A program made the translations under genes and the position numbers. Positions 7,483 to 14,885 of a stretch of 31,319 bases of DNA are shown here, in pieces (the stretch's first letter is position 1; each line of letters starts with the position of its first letter). The DNA is taken from assembly GCA_020632665.1 (NCBI GenBank), contig JACKFC010000045.1:1-31319 (forward strand), written 5' to 3'. Source of the DNA: Deltaproteobacteria bacterium. GTDB lineage: Bacteria > Myxococcota_A > UBA9042. The notes beneath the pieces are model-generated. The model had not been told where the DNA came from. It was given only the letters and a program-made list of their open reading frames with translations, and did no database searches.

Positions 7483-9081
7483 CTACTTCGCGCCCGGCGC
7501 GCCGATGCGCCGGAACGAGGGGTCGGTGGCGATCTCGACCGCCAGAGCCTTGAGCCGACGCCCGCCGGCGGCGAAGGCGTCGTCGAGCCGGTCGAGCGTG
7601 CCGTACTCGCCCTGGCCGACGCGGTGGCCGTTGGCGAAGCCGTAGAGCTTCTGCACCACGCACCGGCGGTAGGCCTCGCTCTCGGCGAGCAGGTCGTAGA
7701 GCGCGAGCGGGCCGTCGAAGGCGCGGTCGTCGATCTCGCCGGCGGCGTCGATCACCGCGCCGTTGTCGTGGCTGCGGAAGCGGCCGATGCCGTCGAAGTT
7801 CTCCAGACCGAAGCCCGGCGGATCGATGAAGTGGTGGCAGCCGAAGCAGCTCGGGTTGCTCATATGTTCGAGCAGCCGGTCCTTCAGCGTCCGTGCTGTC
7901 TCGGAAGGTTGCGGAATCGCGGTGTTGAGATCCGAGGGCGGCAACGGCACCTGCTGGCAGAGCAGCGCCTCGCGGATGAAGGCGCCGCGCAACGTGGCCG
8001 ACGACGACACCGGATGCGAGTGCAGACCGAGGAAGGCGACCTGGCCGAGGAAGCCGCGACGCAGGCCAGCAGCCGGCAGCTCGACCTGACCGAAGCCGTC
8101 GTCGGTCGCCGCCGGGATATCGTAGATCGCGGCCAACCGGCGATCGACAAAGGTGGTCCGCGTGGTCAGTAGCTCGGCGATGTCGGCGTCCTGCTCGATG
8201 ACCAACCAGGCGAAGAGGCGCTCGCTCTCTTGCCGCGCGCTCCCGCCCAGGTCGGCGGAAAAATGCTTGAAGATGTTGGGATCCTTGTTCAGGCCATCGA
8301 GCGCATCGAGGTGCAGCCATTGGTCGGCGAAGGCGCGCACCGCGCGGGCGAAGCGCGGATCGGCGATCATCCGCTCGGCCTCGGCGCGCAGCGTGGCGTC
8401 GTCGAGCAGGCTGGCGTCGGCAGCTTTGGCCAGCAGCGCGTCGTCCGGCGCGCCGTCCCAGAGGAAGAGCGCGAGCTTGCCGGCGAGCTCCCAAGCGTCG
8501 AGGACGCCCTCTTTGCCGAGTTCGGTGCGGTAGAGCAGGTTCGGCGATTGCAGCAGCGCGACCAGGGCGTATTGCGCCCGGGCCGCCTCGGTGCCGTAGG
8601 CGGTGTGGGCCTTCTGCGCGATGGAGACGATGCGATCGCGTTCGGTCGTCGTCGCCGGACGTCGCCACAGCCGCGGCGCGTAGCGGGCGACCAGCGCCTC
8701 GGTGCAGGTCACCGTGCCGGCCTCGGGCAGCGTGCAGGGCAAGAGATCGCCGAGCCGTCCGGGCTTGGCGACGATCTGCTGGGCCAGGCTCCGTGCCGCC
8801 TCTTCGTAGAGTTCGACGCCACGCGAGCTGACGGTCGCGACCGAGGCGCCCACGGCGAGCAGGCCCCACGACGCCGTATCCGGCTCGAGCTGCGCCGGCA
8901 GGGCGAGGTCGTCGCCGAAGACGTCCGAGATCGTGTGCTGGTATTGGCTCTTGGTCAGGCGCGGCAGCACGGCTGCGGCCGGCTCGAGCTCGGCGTAGGT
9001 CGTGGCGGCCTTTTCCTCGGCGCAGCCCGACAGGATCACGGCGCCGGCCAGGAGCAGCGCGAAAGGTGCACGCGGGCTCAT
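7483..9081 (-). CDS. DUF1592/DUF1588/DUF1585-type lipoprotein with CxxCH motif
   Basis: The product has 532 residues and a signal with lipobox LSGC (Cys20). In order, I see a DUF1587-like start (LTKSQYQHTISDVFGDDL), a DUF1595-like segment (ARYAPRLWRRPATTTERDRI), a DUF1592 region (YALVALLQSPNLLYRTELG to FADQWLHLDALDG), a DUF1588 region with C412-F-G-C415-H416 in SCFGCHHFIDPPGFGLENFD, and a DUF1585 tail (RRCVVQKLYGFANGH). The CxxCH is a potential covalent haem site, so this may be an envelope cytochrome-like protein, although the family's reaction is unknown. The usual separate N-terminal cytochrome c domain is absent. The start overlaps the stop of the hydrolase gene (ATGA, 9078-9081). Confidence 0.9.
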   Translation of the reverse strand: MSPRAPFALLLAGAVILSGCAEEKAATTYAELEPAAAVLPRLTKSQYQHTISDVFGDDLALPAQLEPDTASWGLLAVGASVATVSSRGVELYEEAARSLAQQIVAKPGRLGDLLPCTLPEAGTVTCTEALVARYAPRLWRRPATTTERDRIVSIAQKAHTAYGTEAARAQYALVALLQSPNLLYRTELGKEGVLDAWELAGKLALFLWDGAPDDALLAKAADASLLDDATLRAEAERMIADPRFARAVRAFADQWLHLDALDGLNKDPNIFKHFSADLGGSARQESERLFAWLVIEQDADIAELLTTRTTFVDRRLAAIYDIPAATDDGFGQVELPAAGLRRGFLGQVAFLGLHSHPVSSSATLRGAFIREALLCQQVPLPPSDLNTAIPQPSETARTLKDRLLEHMSNPSCFGCHHFIDPPGFGLENFDGIGRFRSHDNGAVIDAAGEIDDRAFDGPLALYDLLAESEAYRRCVVQKLYGFANGHRVGQGEYGTLDRLDDAFAAGGRRLKALAVEIATDPSFRRIGAPGAK

Positions 9082-10259
9082 GGTTGCCTCTGCTCGTAGC
9101 GCACGATGACCGGGCTGCGCTCGGCCGTGCCGTCGAGCAGCGCTGCAGGCTGCGCGTCGTCGAGCACGTGGCGCCGGGCGAAGGCCAACGACCAGCCCGA
9201 GATCACCGGGCAGCTCTTGTCTTTCGCGCCTTGCACGCTGCAGGTCACGGCGAAGCTCTGGTGGGTGGCACCCTCGAGCTCGATCCAGGTGTGGTCGACC
9301 TTCTCGATCGCGGCGAAATCCGAGGCCATCCCGATATCGTCCTTGGTTCCGGTCATCGTCAGCACGGGGACCTTGGTGCTCTCGTGGCCCTTCTCGCCCA
9401 TCAGGCCGCGGTGAATCTTGCCGGCCAGCACGACGGCACCGGCGATCCGCGGGTCTCGCAGACCTCCCGCGAAGATCGAGAGATCCTTCGCGTCGCAGTC
9501 ATCCTTGGCGATATTCCCGCCGCTCTCCTTGCAATCTTCGAGGATCGCCGACGCGTCGAAGCTCGCACCGGCCATCGCCCAGCAATCGTGGGCGCCGAAG
9601 CTGTGGCCGACCAAAGCGACGCGGTCGGTCGCCGGCTTGCCGCCCTCGAAGCCGTCGGCGGGGCCGAGCGTGGCGACCCGATCCAGCGTCTGCACGAGGT
9701 CTTGCGGCCGCACGTGATACATCCAGGTCGGCCGCGGAAGGATGGCATCCGAAAGCAGATTTCCGATGTGATCGGGCGCCGCCACGATCCAGCCGTGGCT
9801 GGCGAATCGCCACGCGACGAAGGCGCTACTCCCGGCGAAACCTTGGTGCCCGTGGGTGTAGAGCATGACGGGCCAAGCCTTGCCGTCCTCGGGGGGAGCC
9901 GCGGGGACGTCCTGCCACGACATCCAATCCGCGACGATGCCGCCGTGTGGTGCCGGTGCGTCGCCGGATTCGGCCGCGGTCGGGTACCAGAGGTGCACCG
10001 GGATGGTGCGCGCGCCGAGGGTGCCGCCGGCGTCGTAGCTGATCTCGAGCTTGCGGTAGCCGACGCGGTAGGGCCCGTCGGCGTCCCAGCCGCGGGCGAG
10101 GCTGGGGTGCGCCGCAGCCTCGCTGTCGCCGGCGGCTGCGTCGGTCGCCGCGTCGCTCGCCGTCGCATCGTCGGCGCCGGCTTCGGCGCCGCAGCCCGGC
10201 GAAGCGAGCCAGAGCGCGCCGATCAGCACCGGTCGGAGCCAAGTCCAGCCGCGTTTCAT
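9078..10259 (-). CDS. Alpha/beta-hydrolase lipoprotein (dienelactone hydrolase / PAF-acetylhydrolase-like)
   Basis: The 393-residue product has a signal peptide ending in SPGC (Cys23) and an Ala/Asp-rich linker, then a hydrolase core. WPVMLYTHGHQGF (129-141) carries the oxyanion-hole strand. VALVGHSFGAHD contains the nucleophile elbow (Ser220). VLTMTGTKDDIG gives the candidate acid (Asp307 or 308), and EGATHQSF the candidate His (333). It is likely an esterase or lipase acting at the cell envelope; the substrate is unknown. GGGAGG lies four bases before the ATG at 10259. It is the first gene of the minus-strand set and overlaps the DUF1592-type gene. It faces the sugar dehydrogenase gene across a 91-base divergent region. 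Confidence 0.88.
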   Translation of the reverse strand: MKRGWTWLRPVLIGALWLASPGCGAEAGADDATASDAATDAAAGDSEAAAHPSLARGWDADGPYRVGYRKLEISYDAGGTLGARTIPVHLWYPTAAESGDAPAPHGGIVADWMSWQDVPAAPPEDGKAWPVMLYTHGHQGFAGSSAFVAWRFASHGWIVAAPDHIGNLLSDAILPRPTWMYHVRPQDLVQTLDRVATLGPADGFEGGKPATDRVALVGHSFGAHDCWAMAGASFDASAILEDCKESGGNIAKDDCDAKDLSIFAGGLRDPRIAGAVVLAGKIHRGLMGEKGHESTKVPVLTMTGTKDDIGMASDFAAIEKVDHTWIELEGATHQSFAVTCSVQGAKDKSCPVISGWSLAFARRHVLDDAQPAALLDGTAERSPVIVRYEQRQP

Positions 10260-10350
10260 CGGGCCTCCCTCGGCGCCGGTCGCAGACGGACCGGCCCGCA
10301 TTGGTGGCACAGGGTGACACGCGCCTCGAAAGGGCGGCAAGCTCGGCGTC
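10260..10350. promoter_or_regulatory. Divergent intergenic region between hydrolase and sugar dehydrogenase genes
   Basis: This 91-base gap must hold the promoters for the minus-strand secreted-protein set and the plus-strand dehydrogenase operon. I see no convincing sigma-70 or sigma-54 elements and no clear operator. Only the hydrolase ribosome binding site at its left end is recognisable. Confidence 0.4.
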
Positions 10351-11652
10351 GTGAGCGACCGTTCTCCTTCATCCTTCGCCACGAAAGGCCAAGCGGGGCG
10401 ACCGCAGCGCTGGCTGTTGTCGCTGCTCTTGCTGGCGTTGGCGGGGCTCGGTTGGCGCGCGCTGCGGCAGACCACCTCGGCTGGCTCCGCGATCGGCGAG
10501 GCCGCCGCGGGCGACGCGCTCCCACCGCGCATCGAGGCCGGCGACGGGGGCGTCGCGCTGCAGCCGATCGCGGCTGGACTGCCCGCGCCGACGGACCTCG
10601 CGTTCGCCCCCGGCCACCCCGACGAGCTCCTCGTGCTGCACAAATACGGCGCGGTGAGCGTCACCGACCTGCGCGACGGCAGCCGCCGCATCCTGCTCGA
10701 GGTCGACGTCCGGTCGGGCTCCGAGATGGGCCTGCTCGGCATCGCGTTCTCGCCGGATTTCGTGACGACGGGGCGATTCTACCTGCACCACTCGCCGAAA
10801 GAGGGCGGCCTCGCCGGCGAGATTTGGCGCTGGCAGCTCGACCCGAGGACGCTGAGCGACGCGCGACCGCTGCGGCGCCTGCTGCGCGTCGAGCAGCCCT
10901 ATGGCAACCACGACGGCGGCCAACTCGCGTTCGGCCCGGACGGCATGCTCTATGTCGGCTTCGGCGACGGCGGCGCGGCCGATGATCCGCACGACCACGG
11001 CCAGAACGGCGAGACGCTGCTCGGCACCATCTTGCGACTGGACGTCCGCGGGGACGAGGCCTACGCCGTCCCGGAGGACAACCCCTTCCGCGACGTGCCG
11101 GGCGTGCGTCCGGAGATCTACGCGCTCGGCCTGCGCAACCCGTGGCGCTTCTCGTTCACCCCGGATGGCCGGCTGGTGGTCGCCGACGTCGGCCAAGGCG
11201 AGGTCGAGGAGGTCGACGTGGTGGCCGCGGGCGACAACTTGGGCTGGAACGACCGCGAGGGGAATCGATGCTTTCGGGCCGCGCGCGGCGAGCCTGCCGA
11301 TGCGACGCGCTGCCCGGTGCGCGGGCCTGGGCGCGCGCGGGATCCGGTCTGGACCTACGATCACGACGCCGGCCGCTCGATCACCGGCGGCTTCGTGGCG
11401 ACGGGCCCCGCGGCGCCGAAGCTGCGTGGCCGCTATGTCTGCGGGGATTTCGTCACGGGGCGACTCTGGGCGCTGGCGTTGCCATCGGCAGCCACCGGCA
11501 CGCGCGCCGAGGCCGAAGCCTTGGGCCAGATGCCGGTCGCGATTTCGACCTTCGGCCGCGATCCGGCGGGCAATCTGCTGCTCGCGGACTATGGTGCAGG
11601 GGTGGTCTACCGATTGATCGCGCCGGGTGGCGGCGAGGAGGAGGAGAGATGA
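10351..11652 (+). CDS. Membrane-anchored PQQ-type glucose/sorbosone dehydrogenase family protein
   Basis: The 433-residue product has an N-terminal hydrophobic anchor (about 21-36) and a six-bladed propeller typical of the soluble glucose dehydrogenase/sorbosone family. Landmarks are IAAGLPAPTDLAFAP, EMGLLGIAFSPDF, YGNHDGGQLAFGPDGMLYVGFGDGG with His187 at the catalytic-base position, YALGLRNPWRFSF with Arg262 at the PQQ-contact position, and DNLGWNDREG. Family members oxidise sugars or alcohols outside the cytoplasm using PQQ, but many relatives have unknown substrates. The start is GTG at 10351. Later in-frame starts would remove the anchor. Its stop overlaps the next gene's ATG (ATGA, 11649-11652). 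Confidence 0.9.
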   Translation: MSDRSPSSFATKGQAGRPQRWLLSLLLLALAGLGWRALRQTTSAGSAIGEAAAGDALPPRIEAGDGGVALQPIAAGLPAPTDLAFAPGHPDELLVLHKYGAVSVTDLRDGSRRILLEVDVRSGSEMGLLGIAFSPDFVTTGRFYLHHSPKEGGLAGEIWRWQLDPRTLSDARPLRRLLRVEQPYGNHDGGQLAFGPDGMLYVGFGDGGAADDPHDHGQNGETLLGTILRLDVRGDEAYAVPEDNPFRDVPGVRPEIYALGLRNPWRFSFTPDGRLVVADVGQGEVEEVDVVAAGDNLGWNDREGNRCFRAARGEPADATRCPVRGPGRARDPVWTYDHDAGRSITGGFVATGPAAPKLRGRYVCGDFVTGRLWALALPSAATGTRAEAEALGQMPVAISTFGRDPAGNLLLADYGAGVVYRLIAPGGGEEEER

Positions 11653-12176
11653 TAGGGACCGGAATCCGCAGATGGGCTGCGCTGCTCTCGACGGCGGGCA
11701 CGCTCGGCTGCGCCCCGACCGACGTCGTGCAGCTGCAGCTCGACGATACGCAGGGGCTGAAGGAGGAAGCGTCCGTCCTGCTCGACGGCAAGGCGATCGG
11801 CAGCGTCAGCAACCTGCGCTTCGCGCGCCAGGGCAGCGCGGCGGTCGCGGAGCTGACGCTCGATCCCGAGGCATTCGCCCGACTCGATGTCGACACGATC
11901 TGGGCGGTTCGCCCCGCGAGCGAGTCCGACCGGACGCCGGTGGTGCTCGCCACCAACCTATGCGTCGAGACGCCACGTGGCCTCTCGCGGCGTGCCGACG
12001 TCCGCGGGCACGGCGCGCCGCTCTTCCGCATGCTGCCTGCCATCGCCGAGGCGCACGCCGCGTGCATCGAGAAGAAGGGGGGCTTCGCCGCGCTGCGCAA
12101 GGCCCTGGGCGCGCCGGCCGGCCTCGGCGCCGCTGTTCGTGGCGAGGCGGCACCCACGCCGAGTCGCGCCGAATGA
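11649..12176 (+). CDS. Small lipoprotein with MCE/MlaD-like domain
   Basis: The product has 175 residues with a signal and Cys21 in the lipobox-like TLGC. The core VVQLQLDDTQGLKEEASVLLDGKAIGSVSNLRF, followed by AAVAELTLDPEAFARL, matches the MCE-domain pattern of a short beta start, Gly-Leu, V-x-x-x-G, then I/V-G-x-V. MCE proteins bind lipids in transport systems such as Mla. This copy stands alone, without Mla ATPase or permease genes nearby, and has an extra C-terminal part with two Cys. GGAGG precedes the ATG, which overlaps the dehydrogenase stop. The MCE assignment is by eye. The lipoprotein call is stronger than the domain call. Confidence 0.75.
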   Translation: MIGTGIRRWAALLSTAGTLGCAPTDVVQLQLDDTQGLKEEASVLLDGKAIGSVSNLRFARQGSAAVAELTLDPEAFARLDVDTIWAVRPASESDRTPVVLATNLCVETPRGLSRRADVRGHGAPLFRMLPAIAEAHAACIEKKGGFAALRKALGAPAGLGAAVRGEAAPTPSRAE

Positions 12177-12271
12177 CGGGGTGATCGCACGTCGGCCTTG
12201 AACCCAGGCGGGCGTGGCCGCAAGCTCGTCGAACGCGGACCCCATTTCGGCCGACGTGACCGCCGGCCCGC

Positions 12272-12279
12272 GGAGGTGA
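12272..12279 (+). promoter_or_regulatory. Strong ribosome binding site fixing the start of the small membrane protein
   Basis: GGAGGTGA lies with GGAGG five bases before the ATG at 12282. It picks this start over an upstream in-frame TTG at 12198, which has no such signal. Confidence 0.75.
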
Positions 12280-12281
12280 CG

Positions 12282-12551
12282 ATGCTGACCCTGCTGCTGA
12301 CCGGTGCTGTGAGCACGCTCGCCTTCGGCCTGCTCGCGGGCGCATTCGCGCTCGCCTCCGCGCGCGGACGGGCGTTGCCGATCGGCTGCGGCGCGGTCCA
12401 CGCCTACGCCGTCGCGCACGATCTCGTGGCGGACCACGACTGCGGCTGCGGCTGCGGCGACGCCGGATGCGCCGAGGCGCCGACGCCGGAACGAGGCGCC
12501 GAGATCATCGCATGGCCGGATCAGCGACAGCCGCGACGTCGGGCGGCGTAG
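12282..12551 (+). CDS. Small membrane protein with His/Cys-rich tail
   Basis: This 89-residue protein starts with one long hydrophobic segment (MLTLLLTGAVSTLAFGLLAG and on to about residue 24). That is followed by a Cys- and His-containing stretch, CGAVHAYAVAHDLVADHDCGCGCGDAGC, and then a charged end. The clustered C-x-C-x-C and nearby His residues look able to bind a metal ion. No named family is recognised. A ribosome binding site of near-consensus quality and position within the dehydrogenase/rhomboid-like operon support it as a real gene. The next gene starts seven bases after its stop. Confidence 0.7.
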   Translation: MLTLLLTGAVSTLAFGLLAGAFALASARGRALPIGCGAVHAYAVAHDLVADHDCGCGCGDAGCAEAPTPERGAEIIAWPDQRQPRRRAA

Positions 12552-12558
12552 CACGACG

Positions 12559-14742
12559 ATGGCGTTCCCCCTGGAAGCGAGCGCTGCCCCTGGTGGCAGC
12601 CGAAACGCAGCAATCCTCGCGCTGCTGTGGTGCGTCGTCGGCTTGTTCCTCGCCCCGCCGGACGACCCACCGCTGCAAGATCTGCGCGCTTGGCCGGCCT
12701 ACGTGAGCTACGCCGCGCAGCACCCGACCCTCCGCGCGCCGCAGGCGTGCAGCGGGCTGGTCTCCGCGCCGCCGGCCCTGGACCACGAACCCGCCGCCGG
12801 CGACGCCGGGGAAATCCTCCGCCGCTGCGAAGCGCTGCAACGCGAGATCGCCACCCGCGGCACGCGCTCCCTCGCGCTGACGGCCGACCGCGGCCCGATT
12901 CAGCCTGGGCTGCTGACGCGCTGGTTGCCGCAATCCGGCGTCGGCGGAGCCCTGCTCCACGCAGCCCTGCTGGCGCTGGCGTTGCCGTGGCTGCTGGCGC
13001 TGTGGGGGCCGAAGCGGACCGGCGCGCTGCTCGTCGGCGGCGTCGCGGCGGGCGGACTGGTCACCCTCTACGCAACGTCCGAGCCCTTCACGAACCACTT
13101 CGGCCCGGCGTCGCTCTCGCTCGTCGCAGGAGGCGCCGCCGCGTGGCGATTGCGGAGGCACCACCTCGACCTGGCGCTGCTGGGAGTCGATCTCGGCGAT
13201 TGGGTCGGAGGCCGCAGCGCACCGGTCTGGACCGTCCCCGCCGCTGTGGCGGTCCTCTCTGGCCTGGGCGTGGGCCTCGAAGGAGGGACGCTCGATCGTT
13301 GGCTCGCCGCCGCTGCCGCGTTCGGCGCCGGGATGGCCGCGGCAGAGGCGTGGGGCGGCACCGAAGCCGAGCACGAGGCGATCCGCGCTGAACTCGCTGC
13401 GGCGCTGGCGGCCTTGGCCCCACGGCGGTCCGGCGTCGAACCGGCGGACGATGCGGCGCCCGCGAGCGGGCCGAGCGGCACGGTCACGCCGACCGAGGCC
13501 CCGGCCGCGCCGACCGAGGACGCGGCCGCATCGCCGTCGACGGAGGCCGCCGAACCCACCGGCCCGCCGGAGCCATCGGTGGCAGCGGACGGAGATGACG
13601 CCTTCGCAGCCTTGCTGGGGACGCCGCAATCGGCCGTCGTCGAGGCTCCGCTGCCCACGCGACCCGAGGAGCAGCTCGTGGAACGAATCCCCCTCGATCG
13701 CCTTCCTGTCGCAGCCACGCTCGACAGGGGCGCCGCCGTTGCCGCAGTCGTCAGCCAGGACCCGGATTCCGCCGTGGCCGCCCTGCTCGACGCGATCGGC
13801 GGCGGTGCAGACGCAGCCGACGTTGCCGTCGCAGCCGACCAGGGCAGCGCCGGAGAACCGACCCGGGCTGCCCGACCGGAGCAAGTCGCGCAAGCGCGCC
13901 GCGCCGTCGCGCAGGCCGAATCCGACGCGAACGAATCGACACGCGCTGCGCGCCCCGAGGCGGTCGCAGCAGCGAGGTCGGCGGTGCGCGTGGCGGAGCA
14001 GACCCGCGCCTTGCCGAATCGGCGACGCAGCGGGACCGGCGAAGCCGCGCCACCGCCAGACGACCTGCCGAGCGAGGGCCCGGAGCCGGCGGACCCAGAC
14101 GCCAGCCACGAGCCGACGACCACCCATGAACCCGCGACCGTCGCCATCGACGACGAGGTGGTGCGCGCGCTCCGCTTTCGCAGCGCGACGGCGCCGACGA
14201 CGGAGACCAACGCAGCGACGGCGGCCTACTCCGAGGACGAGGTCATCGCTGCGCGCGCCGCCATCGCGCGGGCGCGCGACCCCCGCACGATGCACGAGGC
14301 GCGGACCCAGGCGCTCCAAGCGCTCGCGGCCGACCGCGTGATCCGGTTGCGCGAACGCGGCAGTGAGGGCTTCGTCGCGGTCGACCAGCAGGGCCGCGAC
14401 CTGCTGCTCGACCCACGTCGCGTGGTCGGTGTCGTCGCCGGGATGGTGCCGAGCCCGGGCGCACCGCTGCCCGAAGGTGACGTCGTCCTGGCCGACCTCT
14501 ATGTGCGCAGGGACGCCGGCATCGAGCGCTGGCGCTTGCCGGCGTCGAGCGTGCACTTCGCCAGGATCATGCCCGGACTCCGGGCGCGGGACGGGTGGCA
14601 GGCGCTTCTGCGCGAGGTCACCGAGGCCGGCGCCACGCGGCTGCCGGAGCAGGCCGATTGGCCCGAGATGCCGGCGCTCCGCTTCGCTTCGCTGGAGAGC
14701 TTCGAAGCGCTCGGCCGCCGGCTCCTACCTAGCCGCAATTAG
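12559..14742 (+). CDS. Rhomboid-like membrane protein lacking the catalytic His, with long acidic C-terminal region
   Basis: The 727-residue product has about six predicted membrane segments in its first 265 residues: about 17-33, 131-149, 154-171, 182-196, 222-240 and 247-265. A large loop separates the first two, as in GlpG. ALLHAALL (His134) matches the rhomboid TM2 His. HFGPASLSLVAGG (Ser185) matches the G-x-S-x active site. TM6, RWLAAAAAFGAGMAAAEAW, has Ala where the catalytic His should be. An acidic Ala/Pro-rich linker follows (about 290-560), with two similar TRAARPE repeats. The last 150 or so residues form a globular-looking domain of unknown function. It is probably an inactive rhomboid relative; the rhomboid call is inferred from layout and motif position. 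Confidence 0.8.
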   Translation: MAFPLEASAAPGGSRNAAILALLWCVVGLFLAPPDDPPLQDLRAWPAYVSYAAQHPTLRAPQACSGLVSAPPALDHEPAAGDAGEILRRCEALQREIATRGTRSLALTADRGPIQPGLLTRWLPQSGVGGALLHAALLALALPWLLALWGPKRTGALLVGGVAAGGLVTLYATSEPFTNHFGPASLSLVAGGAAAWRLRRHHLDLALLGVDLGDWVGGRSAPVWTVPAAVAVLSGLGVGLEGGTLDRWLAAAAAFGAGMAAAEAWGGTEAEHEAIRAELAAALAALAPRRSGVEPADDAAPASGPSGTVTPTEAPAAPTEDAAASPSTEAAEPTGPPEPSVAADGDDAFAALLGTPQSAVVEAPLPTRPEEQLVERIPLDRLPVAATLDRGAAVAAVVSQDPDSAVAALLDAIGGGADAADVAVAADQGSAGEPTRAARPEQVAQARRAVAQAESDANESTRAARPEAVAAARSAVRVAEQTRALPNRRRSGTGEAAPPPDDLPSEGPEPADPDASHEPTTTHEPATVAIDDEVVRALRFRSATAPTTETNAATAAYSEDEVIAARAAIARARDPRTMHEARTQALQALAADRVIRLRERGSEGFVAVDQQGRDLLLDPRRVVGVVAGMVPSPGAPLPEGDVVLADLYVRRDAGIERWRLPASSVHFARIMPGLRARDGWQALLREVTEAGATRLPEQADWPEMPALRFASLESFEALGRRLLPSRN

Positions 14743-14885
14743 AGGGCGGATCGCTCATCCGGCGGCCTTTACGAATTCGCGCGCCTCGACCCCGATTCTT
14801 TGCACATCCACGCAACTTCCAGGTGCGAACCACGTAGCTTGGTGGATGCGCGCTCGGGGGATCGGCGCGCACCGAGGGGGACGCC
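14743..14885 (+). promoter_or_regulatory. Intergenic region before the giant Cys-rich lipoprotein gene
   Basis: This 143-base gap contains a weak 5-bp hairpin (CGGAT/ATCCG) just after the rhomboid-like stop and a GAGGGGG ribosome binding site before the ATG at 14886. No clear promoter hexamers were found. A promoter here is expected but not demonstrated. Confidence 0.3.

Noticed and set aside
12505..14556. Minus-strand open frame of 683 codons opposite the rhomboid-like gene
   Set aside because: The plus strand shows membrane helices and operon spacing. The antisense product is Arg-rich and featureless.
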